From: Flavobacteriaceae bacterium
GTDB lineage: Bacteria; Bacteroidota; Bacteroidia; Flavobacteriales; Flavobacteriaceae
NCBI GenBank assembly: GCA_027073495.1
Contig: JALSVQ010000101.1
Span: 1 to 47,356 of the forward strand
Length of the DNA: 47,356 nt
Reading direction: 5' to 3'
Each line of letters opens with the position of its first letter. Positions within the stretch are counted from its first letter, which is position 1. A model generated the notes under the pieces. That model worked only from the letters and a program-made list of their open reading frames with translations. It made no database searches and had not been told where the DNA came from. This document shows positions 8,244 through 16,979 of the stretch, in pieces. Made by a program: the position numbers and the translations under genes.

Positions 8244-10655
8244 TTATTCAAATTTTAAATATTTAATTAAATCAATTTTTGTAGCCTTAAAAGCTTTAAA
8301 ACCGACAACTACAAATACTAAAATTGCTAAAATTAGTGGTGTAATGATGTATGGAATTATTGGCATTTCTATTCTAAATTTAAAATTATCTAACCAGTTT
8401 TGCATAAAATAATAAGCAATAGGCAATAGTATAACCGAAGCAATAACTACTATTTTTAAGAAGTTTTTAATTAATTGAAACATTATTTCTTTAACGGATG
8501 CTCCTAAAGTTTTACGTATTGCAACTTCTTTTAATCGTTGTTGAATGGTTAAAGTAGCCAAGGCAAATAGACCTAGTAAAGCAATTAAAATAATCGTTAA
8601 AGATAATATAGAAAATAGTGCTTGTTGTTTTTTATATTTCTCATAGGTTTTAGCAAACTGCTTATCTATAAATTTATATTCAAATGGGTATTCTACATCA
8701 ATATTTTTTTTCCAAAAACTTTCAATTTCTTTTATTGTTTTGTCAATATCATTTGGTTTTATTTTTATTTGTATAGTACTTAACCATTCTTCTGAATAAT
8801 CAAAAGTATTAAAATGCAACATAAATAGTGGTTCAATGGCACGATCTAATCCTTTCATATTATAATCATCTATAACACCTACTACATAAAAGTATTCTTG
8901 TTGAGGATTGTCACTATCCCAACCTATTTCTAATTTTTTACCAATTGGGTCGTTAAAAATACCTAATTGTTTAGCAGCAGTTTTATTAATTATAATGTTG
9001 TTTATAGTATCCTTTGCGAATTTTGATGAAAACCCACGTCCTTTTAATATTTTAATATTCGCAAAATTGATATAATTATAATCAACCGAATTACTTAATA
9101 CTTGAATAGGTTTATCATCTTTATACGTAAGACTTGTTGCGCTAGAACTACCAAATCCAGGAATACTAGAACTACTCGAAATACTTTCAATATTATTATT
9201 TTTGCCTAAAATTTGTTTTATTAATCTATATTTTTGTAATTTATTTTTTGATTTTATATCAATAGCCAATATGTGTTTTCCAGAAAAACCTAAATCTTTT
9301 TGCATCATATAATTAATTTGAGAATTAATAACAAATAGACCAATAATAAATAGCCCTGAAATTAACAACTGTAATCCAAGCATTAGATTTCTTACAAAAA
9401 CACCTTTTTTACTTCTTGATATATTTCCTTTTAATACATCGGTAATTTTATAATTTGCTATGTAAATAGCCGGAACAAGACCTACTAAAACTGTAATTAT
9501 TAATGTTATTACAGCAATTTTAAAAAGAAAAGTAATCGCTAGTAAATTTAATTCTTTACCTGCAAATTCATTAAAATTAGGTAATATTAATGCCACTAAA
9601 ATTAATGCCATAAGTAATGCTATAAAACCTTGTAAAATAATTTCAAAAACATATTGAACTATTATTTTTTGTTTAGATAAACCCAAGTTTTTTTTTACGC
9701 CAACTTCTTTAGCTCTTTGACCTGCGGATGCTATTGATAAATTAATAAAATTAACACAAGAAATAATAATTAACAGAATAGATATTCCTAATAATATCAT
9801 AAGCATACTATAATTACCACTACCTTCTGGTCCACCATCGTGCGTGATACTATGCAAACGCAAATCAGATAAAGGTTCTGGTATAGCTAGTATTTCGCCG
9901 TACTTTTCTTTATACTCTTTAATACTTATACCTGCTTTTTTGGCATCAGGTTCTATAGTGTGCTTAGCAATAATGCTAGCCATTTTTTCACTCAACTTGT
10001 TAATATCTGTATTTTTAGTTGTTTTAACAAAGACAGCATTATTAAAGTTATTCCAATTATTACCAATATTTTTATATTGTTGAATAAGATCAGGAGCATA
10101 AAAAGATTTATGGTTAATTTCATATATAACAGTTATTAAATATGATGTGTTGTTAAAAGTTAACATTTTACCAATTGCCGTATCATTACCAAAAAAAATT
10201 TTAGCTAATTTTTTAGATATAGCAATATTTGTTTTGCTTTCTTTAAACTTATCAACACTTCCTTTAGTTATTTTAAAAGGGAAAAAATCAAAGAAATTCT
10301 TTTCAGCAACTATTGCAGTCTCTATATAATTTGAAGTTCCATTAATTTTAACAATTATTTCATTATACCAAGGAGAAGCTATTAAATGTTCTTTTACTTC
10401 AGGTATTTCGTTTTGAAAAATTTCACCTTCAATATCTGGTCCAACCTGATAAACAGTTTCTGCATCCAAACTATGTGAAACTCTATATATATCATCTTTA
10501 TTTGGGTTCCATCTATTGTAACTTTCCTCGTCATTTATATAAAGTAGTACGATAATTAAACCTGCTAAACCAAGGGCTAATCCAAGTATATTAATACTAA
10601 TGTTTAACCAATTTTTCTTGGCATTTCTAAAGAATATTTTAAACCATAAATTCAT
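8244..10655 (-). CDS. ABC transporter permease, FtsX/MacB type (copy 2)
   Basis: An 803-residue permease with the same architecture as its neighbour at 5824-8241: helix at about 19-42, periplasmic core, FtsX helices, second periplasmic core and three C-terminal helices. It shares long stretches with the neighbour, including NLSIASAGQRAKEVGVKK, a GNISRSKKGV turn, and the ending KIDLIKYLKFE. The two are evident tandem duplicates that have diverged in the periplasmic parts. Base composition is slightly more AT-rich than copy 1. They may form a heterodimer with one ATPase, or serve different substrates. It sits 44 bp downstream of a small secreted protein gene in the same orientation. Confidence 0.92.
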   Translation of the reverse strand: MNLWFKIFFRNAKKNWLNISINILGLALGLAGLIIVLLYINDEESYNRWNPNKDDIYRVSHSLDAETVYQVGPDIEGEIFQNEIPEVKEHLIASPWYNEIIVKINGTSNYIETAIVAEKNFFDFFPFKITKGSVDKFKESKTNIAISKKLAKIFFGNDTAIGKMLTFNNTSYLITVIYEINHKSFYAPDLIQQYKNIGNNWNNFNNAVFVKTTKNTDINKLSEKMASIIAKHTIEPDAKKAGISIKEYKEKYGEILAIPEPLSDLRLHSITHDGGPEGSGNYSMLMILLGISILLIIISCVNFINLSIASAGQRAKEVGVKKNLGLSKQKIIVQYVFEIILQGFIALLMALILVALILPNFNEFAGKELNLLAITFLFKIAVITLIITVLVGLVPAIYIANYKITDVLKGNISRSKKGVFVRNLMLGLQLLISGLFIIGLFVINSQINYMMQKDLGFSGKHILAIDIKSKNKLQKYRLIKQILGKNNNIESISSSSSIPGFGSSSATSLTYKDDKPIQVLSNSVDYNYINFANIKILKGRGFSSKFAKDTINNIIINKTAAKQLGIFNDPIGKKLEIGWDSDNPQQEYFYVVGVIDDYNMKGLDRAIEPLFMLHFNTFDYSEEWLSTIQIKIKPNDIDKTIKEIESFWKKNIDVEYPFEYKFIDKQFAKTYEKYKKQQALFSILSLTIILIALLGLFALATLTIQQRLKEVAIRKTLGASVKEIMFQLIKNFLKIVVIASVILLPIAYYFMQNWLDNFKFRIEMPIIPYIITPLILAILVFVVVGFKAFKATKIDLIKYLKFE

Positions 10656-10699
10656 AATGATTGATTTTTTTAGTTAATAATAAGTTTTATCTAAATGAA

Positions 10700-11167
10700 T
10701 TAATTGATTTCAAAAACATTACAAGTAGTTGAATTATTAACTATAATAGCATAAATTCCTTTTTCAATTTTTGGGATAGTAATTGTATAATCCGTTTTTG
10801 TTTTTTGCGTTTCAAAATTTATTTCATTTTTAATACTATTAAATGAAGTTATGTCTTGATCGATGCTTTTATCCTTATTTAGTTTAATTATTTTAATATC
10901 TAAATTTGCATTTTTTTCGTTTATAAAAAGAAATTTTAGATTTTTTTGAACATTCGAAATTACATTTGGTACATCATCATTAAGTTTATAATTTACATTA
11001 CCTTTATTAGCTATCTTTAAAAAAACTTGTTGTTTTAATGCTATTTTAACGTCTTTTACTACAAGAAAAGTAGTTGCGTTTTTAGTGTCGATTGTTATCT
11101 TTTGTGCAAAAGAAATTGTAGCTATCATTAGAAATAGGCTTACTATATATGTTTTTAAATTTTTCAT
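10700..11167 (-). CDS. Small secreted protein, unrecognised
   Basis: A 155-residue protein with an evident signal peptide (MKNLKTYIVSLFLMIATISFAQ would be cleaved near residue 21) and a mature part rich in lysine, asparagine and isoleucine with alternating beta-type hydrophobicity. The end, KIEKGIYAIIVNNSTTCNVFEIN, resembles the closing strand of small Ig-like or sorting-domain folds, but I do not recognise a family. It is embedded between the ABC ATPase (127 bp upstream) and the two permeases (44 bp downstream), all on one strand. Its position inside an exporter operon suggests a periplasmic or exported accessory role, which is inference only. Confidence 0.7.
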   Translation of the reverse strand: MKNLKTYIVSLFLMIATISFAQKITIDTKNATTFLVVKDVKIALKQQVFLKIANKGNVNYKLNDDVPNVISNVQKNLKFLFINEKNANLDIKIIKLNKDKSIDQDITSFNSIKNEINFETQKTKTDYTITIPKIEKGIYAIIVNNSTTCNVFEIN

Positions 11168-11294
11168 TTTATGTTGTTTTTATTTTTTTTTATTGCTTCT
11201 TAAAGTGTAATATTAATATTCGTAATTAAGTCTTATATCTTTTATCTAAAAGCCAAGCGGTCTTTAGTCTTTTATTGGGCACTACTAGTTTTTA

Positions 11295-11996
11295 CTACTC
11301 AACAAGCACATCCATTTTATGCGTGTTTTTCTCTTCAGAAATAATTACACCATCTTTTAGAGTTACTATTCTACTAGAGAATTTTGCATCGTAAGCGGAA
11401 TGCGTTACCATAATTATGGTTGCTCCTTGCGAATGTAATTCGGTTAATAATTCCATTACTTCATTTCCGTTTTTACTATCTAAGTTCCCAGTTGGCTCAT
11501 CGGCAAGTATTAATTTCGGGTTAGTTACCAAAGCTCTTGCTACAGCTACACGTTGTTGCTGCCCTCCAGATAATTGTAACGGAAAATGCTTTGCTCTATG
11601 CGCAATACCAATGCGTTCTAAAATTTCAATAACACGCGTTTTACGTTCTTGTTTTGGTACTTTGTTATAGATTAATGGCAATTCTACATTTTCGTAAACA
11701 GTCAATTCATCAATAAGATTAAAATTTTGAAATACAAAACCAATATTCGCTTTACGTAAGTTTGCACGTTCTTTTTCTTTGAATTTAGCAACTCCGGTTC
11801 CATCAAAAAGATACGAGCCTTCGTTTGGCATATCTAACAAACCAATGATGTTTAAAAGTGTTGATTTTCCACAACCTGATGTTCCCATTATCGAAACGAA
11901 TTCGCCTTTTTTTACCGTTAAACTTAGTTTATTTAATGCTGTTGTTTCTACTTCTTCTGTTCTGTAAACTTTTGTTAAATCTTTAATTTGTATCAT
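11295..11996 (-). CDS. ABC transporter ATP-binding protein (MacB/LolD type)
   Basis: A 233-residue nucleotide-binding subunit. Walker A is GTSGCGKST (about residues 39-47), the Q-loop is in FVFQNFNLIDELTVYENVELP, the ABC signature is LSGGQQQR, and Walker B with the catalytic glutamate is LILADEPTG, followed by the H-loop MVTHS. The SGGQQQRVAVARAL and ENVELPL features place it in the MacB/LolD/FtsE group that pairs with FtsX-type permeases. It sits 109 bp downstream of the HlyD-type adaptor and upstream of two such permeases, so the set forms a tripartite-like exporter. No outer-membrane TolC homologue is encoded here, so a partner elsewhere would be needed for export across the outer membrane. 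Confidence 0.95.
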   Translation of the reverse strand: MIQIKDLTKVYRTEEVETTALNKLSLTVKKGEFVSIMGTSGCGKSTLLNIIGLLDMPNEGSYLFDGTGVAKFKEKERANLRKANIGFVFQNFNLIDELTVYENVELPLIYNKVPKQERKTRVIEILERIGIAHRAKHFPLQLSGGQQQRVAVARALVTNPKLILADEPTGNLDSKNGNEVMELLTELHSQGATIIMVTHSAYDAKFSSRIVTLKDGVIISEEKNTHKMDVLVE

Positions 11997-12105
11997 ATTA
12001 TATTGTTTTTTGCAATCGCTTAAAGCATTGCTATTAGTGTTTCAATTATTTTTAAAATTAGGTTTAATATTAGTGTTATCATTCTATTATTTTTTTAGTA
12101 TTCTA

Positions 12106-13356
12106 TTAATTTTCGTTGACATTGACAACTTCAACATCTATAAAATCATCGTAACTACTGGTTATTATTTTATCGCCAACTTTTAAGCCATCTATAATTT
12201 CGTAATAAAACGGATTTTCACCACCAATTTTTATATTTTTTTTAGTTGCTTTATTATTAGAATTTACAACAAAAACCCATTTACCATTAGTACTCTGATA
12301 GAACATTCCTTTAGGTATAAGAAGTGCTTTTTTATTACCTGATAAAAATAATTTTGTCCGTACAGACATTCCTCTTTTTATAGATTTTGGTAAACTGTCT
12401 TTTTCAAAAGCCAACTCCACTTTAAACTGACCGTTTACAATTTCTTGATGTATTTTTGAAATGTAAATATTATGTGCTTTATTATCCATATTTATAGTTC
12501 CTTTTACGTTAACTTTTAATTTGGAATTGTAATATTCATCAACTTTAGCAATTAATTTATAACCATCTAAAACAGCTAATTTCCCTACACTTTCACCTTG
12601 GTTATAACTCTGACCTAAAATAGGGTTAAAACCAGATAATTGACCATCTTTAGGAGCTTTTACTGTAAAGTTCTCTTTGTTTTTTCGTAGCAACTCTAAA
12701 CTTTTATGCATATTTATTAAAGAAGTATTAATTCTTGATAATTGTACTTTTCGTTCTGTTTTTTCATTACTTGTACTTGTTTTAATTACATCTTTACGTT
12801 GCTTCTGAAATTTATATTCCTGTTCCGTTTTTTCATAATCATTTCTTGCTAAAATATCTTTACCATATAATTTTCTATCTAAATTATATTGGCGTTCTGC
12901 ATTTTTAAAAGAATTATCAATACTCAATAATTGCTCGTCTAAATTCAATTGCTGATTTTTTATGGAGACACGAATGTTTCGTAAATTATTAATTTGCTCA
13001 ATCATTGCTGTTTCTTGCGTAAGATATCTCAATTCAGCATTTGGATTGTAAATTCGCATTAATGGCGTTCCTTTTTTTACAATTTGACCACTTTCGGCAA
13101 ATATTTCGGCAACAGCACCACCTTGAATAATATTAATAAAAATAGATGTTTTAGGTTCTACCGTTGCATTTAATAATACAATATCTTCAAAATCACCTTG
13201 AAAAACCTCTTTAATAGTTAAATCTGCTTTAGCTAAATTGATTTGCTTTTTTCTTGTAAAGTTCATTATAAGAATACTTGCCAACAATAAAATAGGAATA
13301 CTATAAAGTAACATCTTTTTAGTCTTTTTGTTTTTTGGTGTAATTTGTTTGTCCAT
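12106..13356 (-). CDS. HlyD/RND-type periplasmic adaptor subunit
   Basis: A 416-residue membrane-fusion protein. An N-terminal helix at about residues 15-32 anchors it in the inner membrane. A beta-barrel/lipoyl region (GGAVAEIFAESGQIVKKG) leads into a long coiled coil (about 110-240), and a C-terminal barrel and membrane-proximal domain follow. The frame stays open upstream to a possible start at 13389, but I chose the ATG at 13356 because the stretch before it overlaps a candidate sigma-54 promoter (13381-13397) and starts with an atypical polar leader. First gene of the exporter unit running to 5824. In this arrangement it would link the ABC permease to an outer-membrane channel encoded elsewhere. 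Confidence 0.9.
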   Translation of the reverse strand: MDKQITPKNKKTKKMLLYSIPILLLASILIMNFTRKKQINLAKADLTIKEVFQGDFEDIVLLNATVEPKTSIFINIIQGGAVAEIFAESGQIVKKGTPLMRIYNPNAELRYLTQETAMIEQINNLRNIRVSIKNQQLNLDEQLLSIDNSFKNAERQYNLDRKLYGKDILARNDYEKTEQEYKFQKQRKDVIKTSTSNEKTERKVQLSRINTSLINMHKSLELLRKNKENFTVKAPKDGQLSGFNPILGQSYNQGESVGKLAVLDGYKLIAKVDEYYNSKLKVNVKGTINMDNKAHNIYISKIHQEIVNGQFKVELAFEKDSLPKSIKRGMSVRTKLFLSGNKKALLIPKGMFYQSTNGKWVFVVNSNNKATKKNIKIGGENPFYYEIIDGLKVGDKIITSSYDDFIDVEVVNVNEN

Positions 13357-13380
13357 TATTAATTTATTTACAAAGTACTG

Positions 13381-13397
13381 TTCCAACAATGTGCCAT
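13381..13397 (-). promoter_or_regulatory. Candidate sigma-54 (-24/-12) promoter of the exporter operon
   Basis: On the minus strand the sequence reads TGGCACATTGTTGGAAC. The -24 part TGGCAC is perfect; the -12 part is TGGA where TTGC is expected, so the match is partial. It lies about 25 bases before the adaptor ATG at 13356, a normal distance. The divergent neighbour encodes an NtrC-type sigma-54 activator, which makes the assignment more plausible. Confidence 0.45.
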
Positions 13398-13469
13398 TAA
13401 ATTAATAAATCATAACACTCACTTAATCAATTGTTTATGTTTTTACCTTGTTTTTCAAGCGTTCATTTT

Positions 13470-13487
13470 CGAACAATTGTTTGTTCG
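13470..13487. promoter_or_regulatory. Inverted repeat, candidate activator binding site
   Basis: CGAACAATTGTTTGTTCG has 6-bp arms CGAACA/TGTTCG around a 6-bp centre. A second, overlapping GTTC-N6-GAAC pair precedes it at about 13461-13474. The site is 75-90 bp upstream of the candidate sigma-54 promoter and just upstream of the activator gene, the expected place for an enhancer used by both promoters. Confidence 0.4.
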
Positions 13488-13515
13488 TTATCAAACAGTT
13501 TTGTAACTATGCAGT

Positions 13516-14886
13516 ATGAGAAAGACACAAGCAAATATTTTAATTGTAGACGATGATGATGATATCTTATTTTCTGCAAAAATGGTATTAAAGAAATATT
13601 TTGCCCAAGTTTTTACTACTAATAATCCAAAGAAAATTCAATCTTTTTTTAGTGAACAAACTATTGATGTGGTTTTGTTAGATATGAATTACCATATTGG
13701 TTTTGAAGATGGCAGAGAAGGTTTGTATTGGTTGAATTATGTAAAAGAAATTAGTAAAGAAACAACCGTTATACTAATGACAGCCTTTGGTTCAGTAAAC
13801 TTGGCTGTAGCTGCCATAAAAAAGGGCGCTACTGATTTTATACTCAAACCTTGGGATAATGACAAGCTTTATGCTGTGGTCAATGCAGGTGTAGAATTGA
13901 CTCGTTCTAAACGAAAAACAAGCCATTTAGAAACCGTTCAAGAACGATTAACTACCGATTTTCAACAAAAATCTACTTTGGTTAAGAGTAAGTCACAGCA
14001 GATGAATGCTGTGTTGAAAATGGCTCATAAAGTAGCTCCAACAGATGCTAATATTCTTATTTTAGGAGAAAATGGAACAGGTAAATTTATATTTGCCAAA
14101 GAAATACACCTACAATCCGACAGAAAAAATAAGCCATTTATTCACGTAGATTTAGGGTCACTTAACGAGAATTTATTTGAAAGTGAATTGTTTGGTTATG
14201 CCAAAGGCGCTTTTACCGATGCGCAAAAAGATACTATTGGTCGTTTTGAAATTGCCGAAGGAGGAACAATTTTTTTAGATGAAATTGGCAATTTGCCTTT
14301 ACACCTTCAAGCAAAATTACTGACTGTTATTCAAGAACGAAAAATAATACGCTTAGGCGAAAACACCAGTAGAAACATAGATTGCAGGATTATTTGTGCT
14401 ACCAATGCAGATATTCATAAAATGGTAAATAATCAAGAATTTAGACAAGATTTATTATTCAGAATTAATACCATTGAGTTTCATTTACCTGCTTTAAGAG
14501 AACGCCAAGAAGATATTGAACTATTGGCAAATTTCTTTTTAGAAAAATTAAAAATTAAATATAAAAAACAACTAAAAGCCATTGATAAAGACGCATTAAA
14601 AGCATTGAACAACTATCATTGGCCTGGAAATATTAGAGAATTAGAACATATTATGGAACGTGCTATTATCATTACAGAAAACGATGTCATAACACTACAC
14701 GATCTCCATTTTTCAAACAATCGGTTTGAAGAAAATACAATGCTTTCGCTTAATTTAGCCGAAACTGAAAAAATGTTAGTCCAAAAAGCTTTAGACAAAC
14801 ATCAAGGAAATATTAGTAAAGCAGCCAAAGATTTAGGGCTAACACGTGCTGCTTTGTATAGACGATTAGAAAAATTTGAATTGTAA
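13516..14886 (+). CDS. Sigma-54-dependent response regulator, NtrC type
   Basis: A 456-residue activator with three parts. The receiver domain (about 1-125) carries the acidic cluster D12-D15, phospho-acceptor D56 and K111. The AAA+ domain (about 150-385) carries Walker A GENGTGK (184-190), the sigma-54 contact loop GAFTDA (231-236; canonical GAFTGA, with the G-to-D variant I recall as usual in Bacteroidota), and Walker B FLDEIGN with D255/E256. A Fis-type helix-turn-helix ends the protein (GNISKAAKDLGLTRAALYRRL). It is divergent from the exporter operon and is followed, after a transposase insertion, by a histidine kinase gene that is its probable partner. Its role is to activate sigma-54 promoters, probably including the one at 13381-13397. 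Confidence 0.95.
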   Translation: MRKTQANILIVDDDDDILFSAKMVLKKYFAQVFTTNNPKKIQSFFSEQTIDVVLLDMNYHIGFEDGREGLYWLNYVKEISKETTVILMTAFGSVNLAVAAIKKGATDFILKPWDNDKLYAVVNAGVELTRSKRKTSHLETVQERLTTDFQQKSTLVKSKSQQMNAVLKMAHKVAPTDANILILGENGTGKFIFAKEIHLQSDRKNKPFIHVDLGSLNENLFESELFGYAKGAFTDAQKDTIGRFEIAEGGTIFLDEIGNLPLHLQAKLLTVIQERKIIRLGENTSRNIDCRIICATNADIHKMVNNQEFRQDLLFRINTIEFHLPALRERQEDIELLANFFLEKLKIKYKKQLKAIDKDALKALNNYHWPGNIRELEHIMERAIIITENDVITLHDLHFSNNRFEENTMLSLNLAETEKMLVQKALDKHQGNISKAAKDLGLTRAALYRRLEKFEL

Positions 14887-14905
14887 TATTCATTTTCTTT
14901 TACCC

Positions 14906-14950
14906 TTCTTCTATCCTTCTAGGGTTTGAAACCCTAGAAGGATAGAAGAA
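14906..14950. repeat. Perfect 22-bp palindrome, REP-like
   Basis: Two perfectly complementary 22-bp arms (14906-14927 and 14929-14950) flank a single G. The core is CTAGGGTTTGAAACCCTAG. It lies 26 bases before the ATG of a REP-associated transposase. No T run follows on either strand, so it is not a normal terminator; a structure recognised by the transposase is more likely. No second copy was seen in this window. Confidence 0.8.
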
Positions 14951-14976
14951 AAATATAAAAGTAAAAAAAAGAAGTT

Positions 14977-15579
14977 ATGAGTAGAATACCATTAGAACAA
15001 GGAAAATATTATCACGTATATAATCGTGGAAATAATAGTAGTGATTTATTTTATGAAAAAGATAACTATCTTCATTTTTTACGATTGTATAAAAAATATA
15101 TGGAAGCAGTAGTCGATACATTTGTGTGGGTATTGCTAAAAAATAATTTTCATTTATTAATTTACATAAAAGAACAAAATGAAATTGAAACAGAAAAATT
15201 ATCGTATTCAACAATAGATAAGCCTAAAATAGTTTCTGCATCAAAACAATTTTTACATATGTTCAATGCATACACGCAATCAATAAATGAACGACATAAA
15301 AGAACAGGTAGTTTATTTGAAAAAAAATTTAGAAGAAAAGAAGTTACATCTGAAAAATACTTTCAAAATTTAATTTATTACAATAAGCCAGTAAAACACG
15401 GATTTGCAGATAGTATGAATGTATATCCTTGGTCGTCTTATGAAACCATAATATCCAAACGAAAAACTAAATTACAGCGCAAAAGAGTTATTGAAATGTT
15501 TGATAACTTGAATAATTTTAAATATTACCATTCTAGAAAACAAAATTTAAATAATATAGATGATTTACTAATTGAATAA
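14977..15579 (+). CDS. REP-associated tyrosine transposase (RAYT), probably degenerate
   Basis: A 200-residue protein of the Y1/IS200-like (TnpA-REP) family, recognised from its start PLEQGKYYHVYNRGNN, the middle DTFVWVLLKNNFHLLIYIKE, and the end YPWSSYETI. In this family the middle motif normally reads NHFHLL, giving the HUH metal-binding pair. Here it is NNFHLL, so the first histidine is an asparagine. The usual helix with the catalytic tyrosine, of the form YYIHxNPVKHGF, reads YYNKPVKHGF and seems two residues short. Activity is therefore doubtful. It is preceded by a palindrome of the type such proteins recognise. It separates the sigma-54 activator gene from the kinase gene, which suggests insertion into a former operon. 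Confidence 0.85.
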   Translation: MSRIPLEQGKYYHVYNRGNNSSDLFYEKDNYLHFLRLYKKYMEAVVDTFVWVLLKNNFHLLIYIKEQNEIETEKLSYSTIDKPKIVSASKQFLHMFNAYTQSINERHKRTGSLFEKKFRRKEVTSEKYFQNLIYYNKPVKHGFADSMNVYPWSSYETIISKRKTKLQRKRVIEMFDNLNNFKYYHSRKQNLNNIDDLLIE

Positions 15580-15613
15580 TTAGTAAATCTTTGAGGAATT
15601 TCAAAAAAGATTA

Positions 15614-16945
15614 ATGCATAAAAAATACCACATACAACTCATCATCCGTTTAATACTTATTGTTGCAAACGCAATAATTCTTTTCCATTTTCACCAAAAA
15701 GGAATGGTTATCACTACTTTTGTTTTTGGTTTATTTTTAATTTTTCAATTTTTCTTGTTTCTAGAATTTATCAAAAAGCAATTCCAAGAAATTGAAAAGT
15801 CTATTGATTGTTTACTTTACGATGATTATTCCGTTACCTTAAAAGAAAACAAGAATAAAAGTGAATTATTTAACAAAACAGCAAAACTCATTGCCAAGCA
15901 TAAAAAAATCAACTTACAAAAAACATCAGAAGAAGTTATTTTTATCAATATTTTGGAAAGTTTAAGTATTGGAATACTCATTTTAAGACGACATAACGAC
16001 ACAAAAAATAGTATCGAGGTATTTCAGATAAATAAAGCTTTTGCCGATTTTTTAAACATACCAAAATTTTATAATTGGGAATTGCTGAACAAAAAAATAA
16101 CTCCATTAACCAAAATTGTTAACACCAATGGATGGCGTTCTTTTAAAGAAGTAATATCATTAACAATCAATCGAGTAGAAGAAAGTTTTTTCTTAAAAAC
16201 ATCATTAACAAAAACATATAATTACGAGTATTTAATCATCAGTTTGGAAACCATTCAGCAATTAATAGATAAAAAAGAAAAAGAAGCGTGGTATAAATTA
16301 ATGAATGTAATGTCACACGAAATTATCAACACCATTACACCAATCAGCAGTTTAGCAGGAAACTTAGGCTCATTATTAGACGATAATTTTGATGAAGAAA
16401 ACAAGAGCGAACTTAAAAAAGGATTGGCTATTATAAAAAGACGTTCGCACCATTTAACCAGTTTTGTCAATTCGTACAGAAAGTTAGCGGAGTTACCAAC
16501 GCCAAGTAAAACAAGTGTGAATTTGAACAAATTAATTCAAAATACATTACATTTATTTGAACAACAATTTAAGCAAATAAATACCATTGTTAACTTTAAA
16601 AGCGATACTATTCTCAAAATTCAAGCAGATAAACAACAACTGGAACAAGTGTTTATTAATATTTTTTCAAATTGTTTTTATGCCTTAGAAAAAGTAGAAA
16701 AACCAATAATAAATATAGCGTTTGAAGCTAAAAACAACAGCACACAAGTTCGAATAACAGATAATGGTATTGGTATTCCTGATGCTATAAAAAATCAAAT
16801 TTTTGTACCTTATTTCACAACTAGAAAAGATGGTTCTGGTATTGGTTTAGCCTTAGCAAAAAGTATTGTCGAAGCGCATCAAGGAACAATTAATTTCACT
16901 TCAATAAAAGGAGAAACTACTTTTGTATTGAGTTTTAGGCATTAA
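15614..16945 (+). CDS. Sensor histidine kinase, partner of the NtrC-type regulator
   Basis: A 443-residue kinase. Two transmembrane helices (about 8-28 and 31-51) are close together, so there is almost no periplasmic sensor; a HAMP-like stretch and a PAS-like region (about 105-215) follow. The phosphorylation motif is NVMSHEIINTITPIS with H235. The catalytic domain has QVFINIFSNCFYAL as N-box, ITDNGIGIP as G1 and GSGIGLALAKSIVEAHQG as G2. This NtrB/NtrY-like form commonly pairs with NtrC-type regulators, and the regulator gene lies upstream, separated by a transposase gene. The intramembrane-type sensor would fit detection of envelope stress, which is inference. It converges on the small secreted protein gene at 16980. 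Confidence 0.93.
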   Translation: MHKKYHIQLIIRLILIVANAIILFHFHQKGMVITTFVFGLFLIFQFFLFLEFIKKQFQEIEKSIDCLLYDDYSVTLKENKNKSELFNKTAKLIAKHKKINLQKTSEEVIFINILESLSIGILILRRHNDTKNSIEVFQINKAFADFLNIPKFYNWELLNKKITPLTKIVNTNGWRSFKEVISLTINRVEESFFLKTSLTKTYNYEYLIISLETIQQLIDKKEKEAWYKLMNVMSHEIINTITPISSLAGNLGSLLDDNFDEENKSELKKGLAIIKRRSHHLTSFVNSYRKLAELPTPSKTSVNLNKLIQNTLHLFEQQFKQINTIVNFKSDTILKIQADKQQLEQVFINIFSNCFYALEKVEKPIINIAFEAKNNSTQVRITDNGIGIPDAIKNQIFVPYFTTRKDGSGIGLALAKSIVEAHQGTINFTSIKGETTFVLSFRH

Positions 16946-16979
16946 GAGTTTTAAAAAATATAATAAAAACCTTAAACAA

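Noticed and set aside
13357-13389. Longer start of the HlyD-type adaptor at 13389
   Set aside because: It would overlap the candidate sigma-54 promoter and adds a leader not typical for membrane-fusion proteins.
14906-14950. Palindrome as a transcription terminator of the regulator gene
   Set aside because: No T run follows on the plus strand, and the single-base loop and proximity to a RAYT gene point to a REP-type element. It may still affect the transcript.
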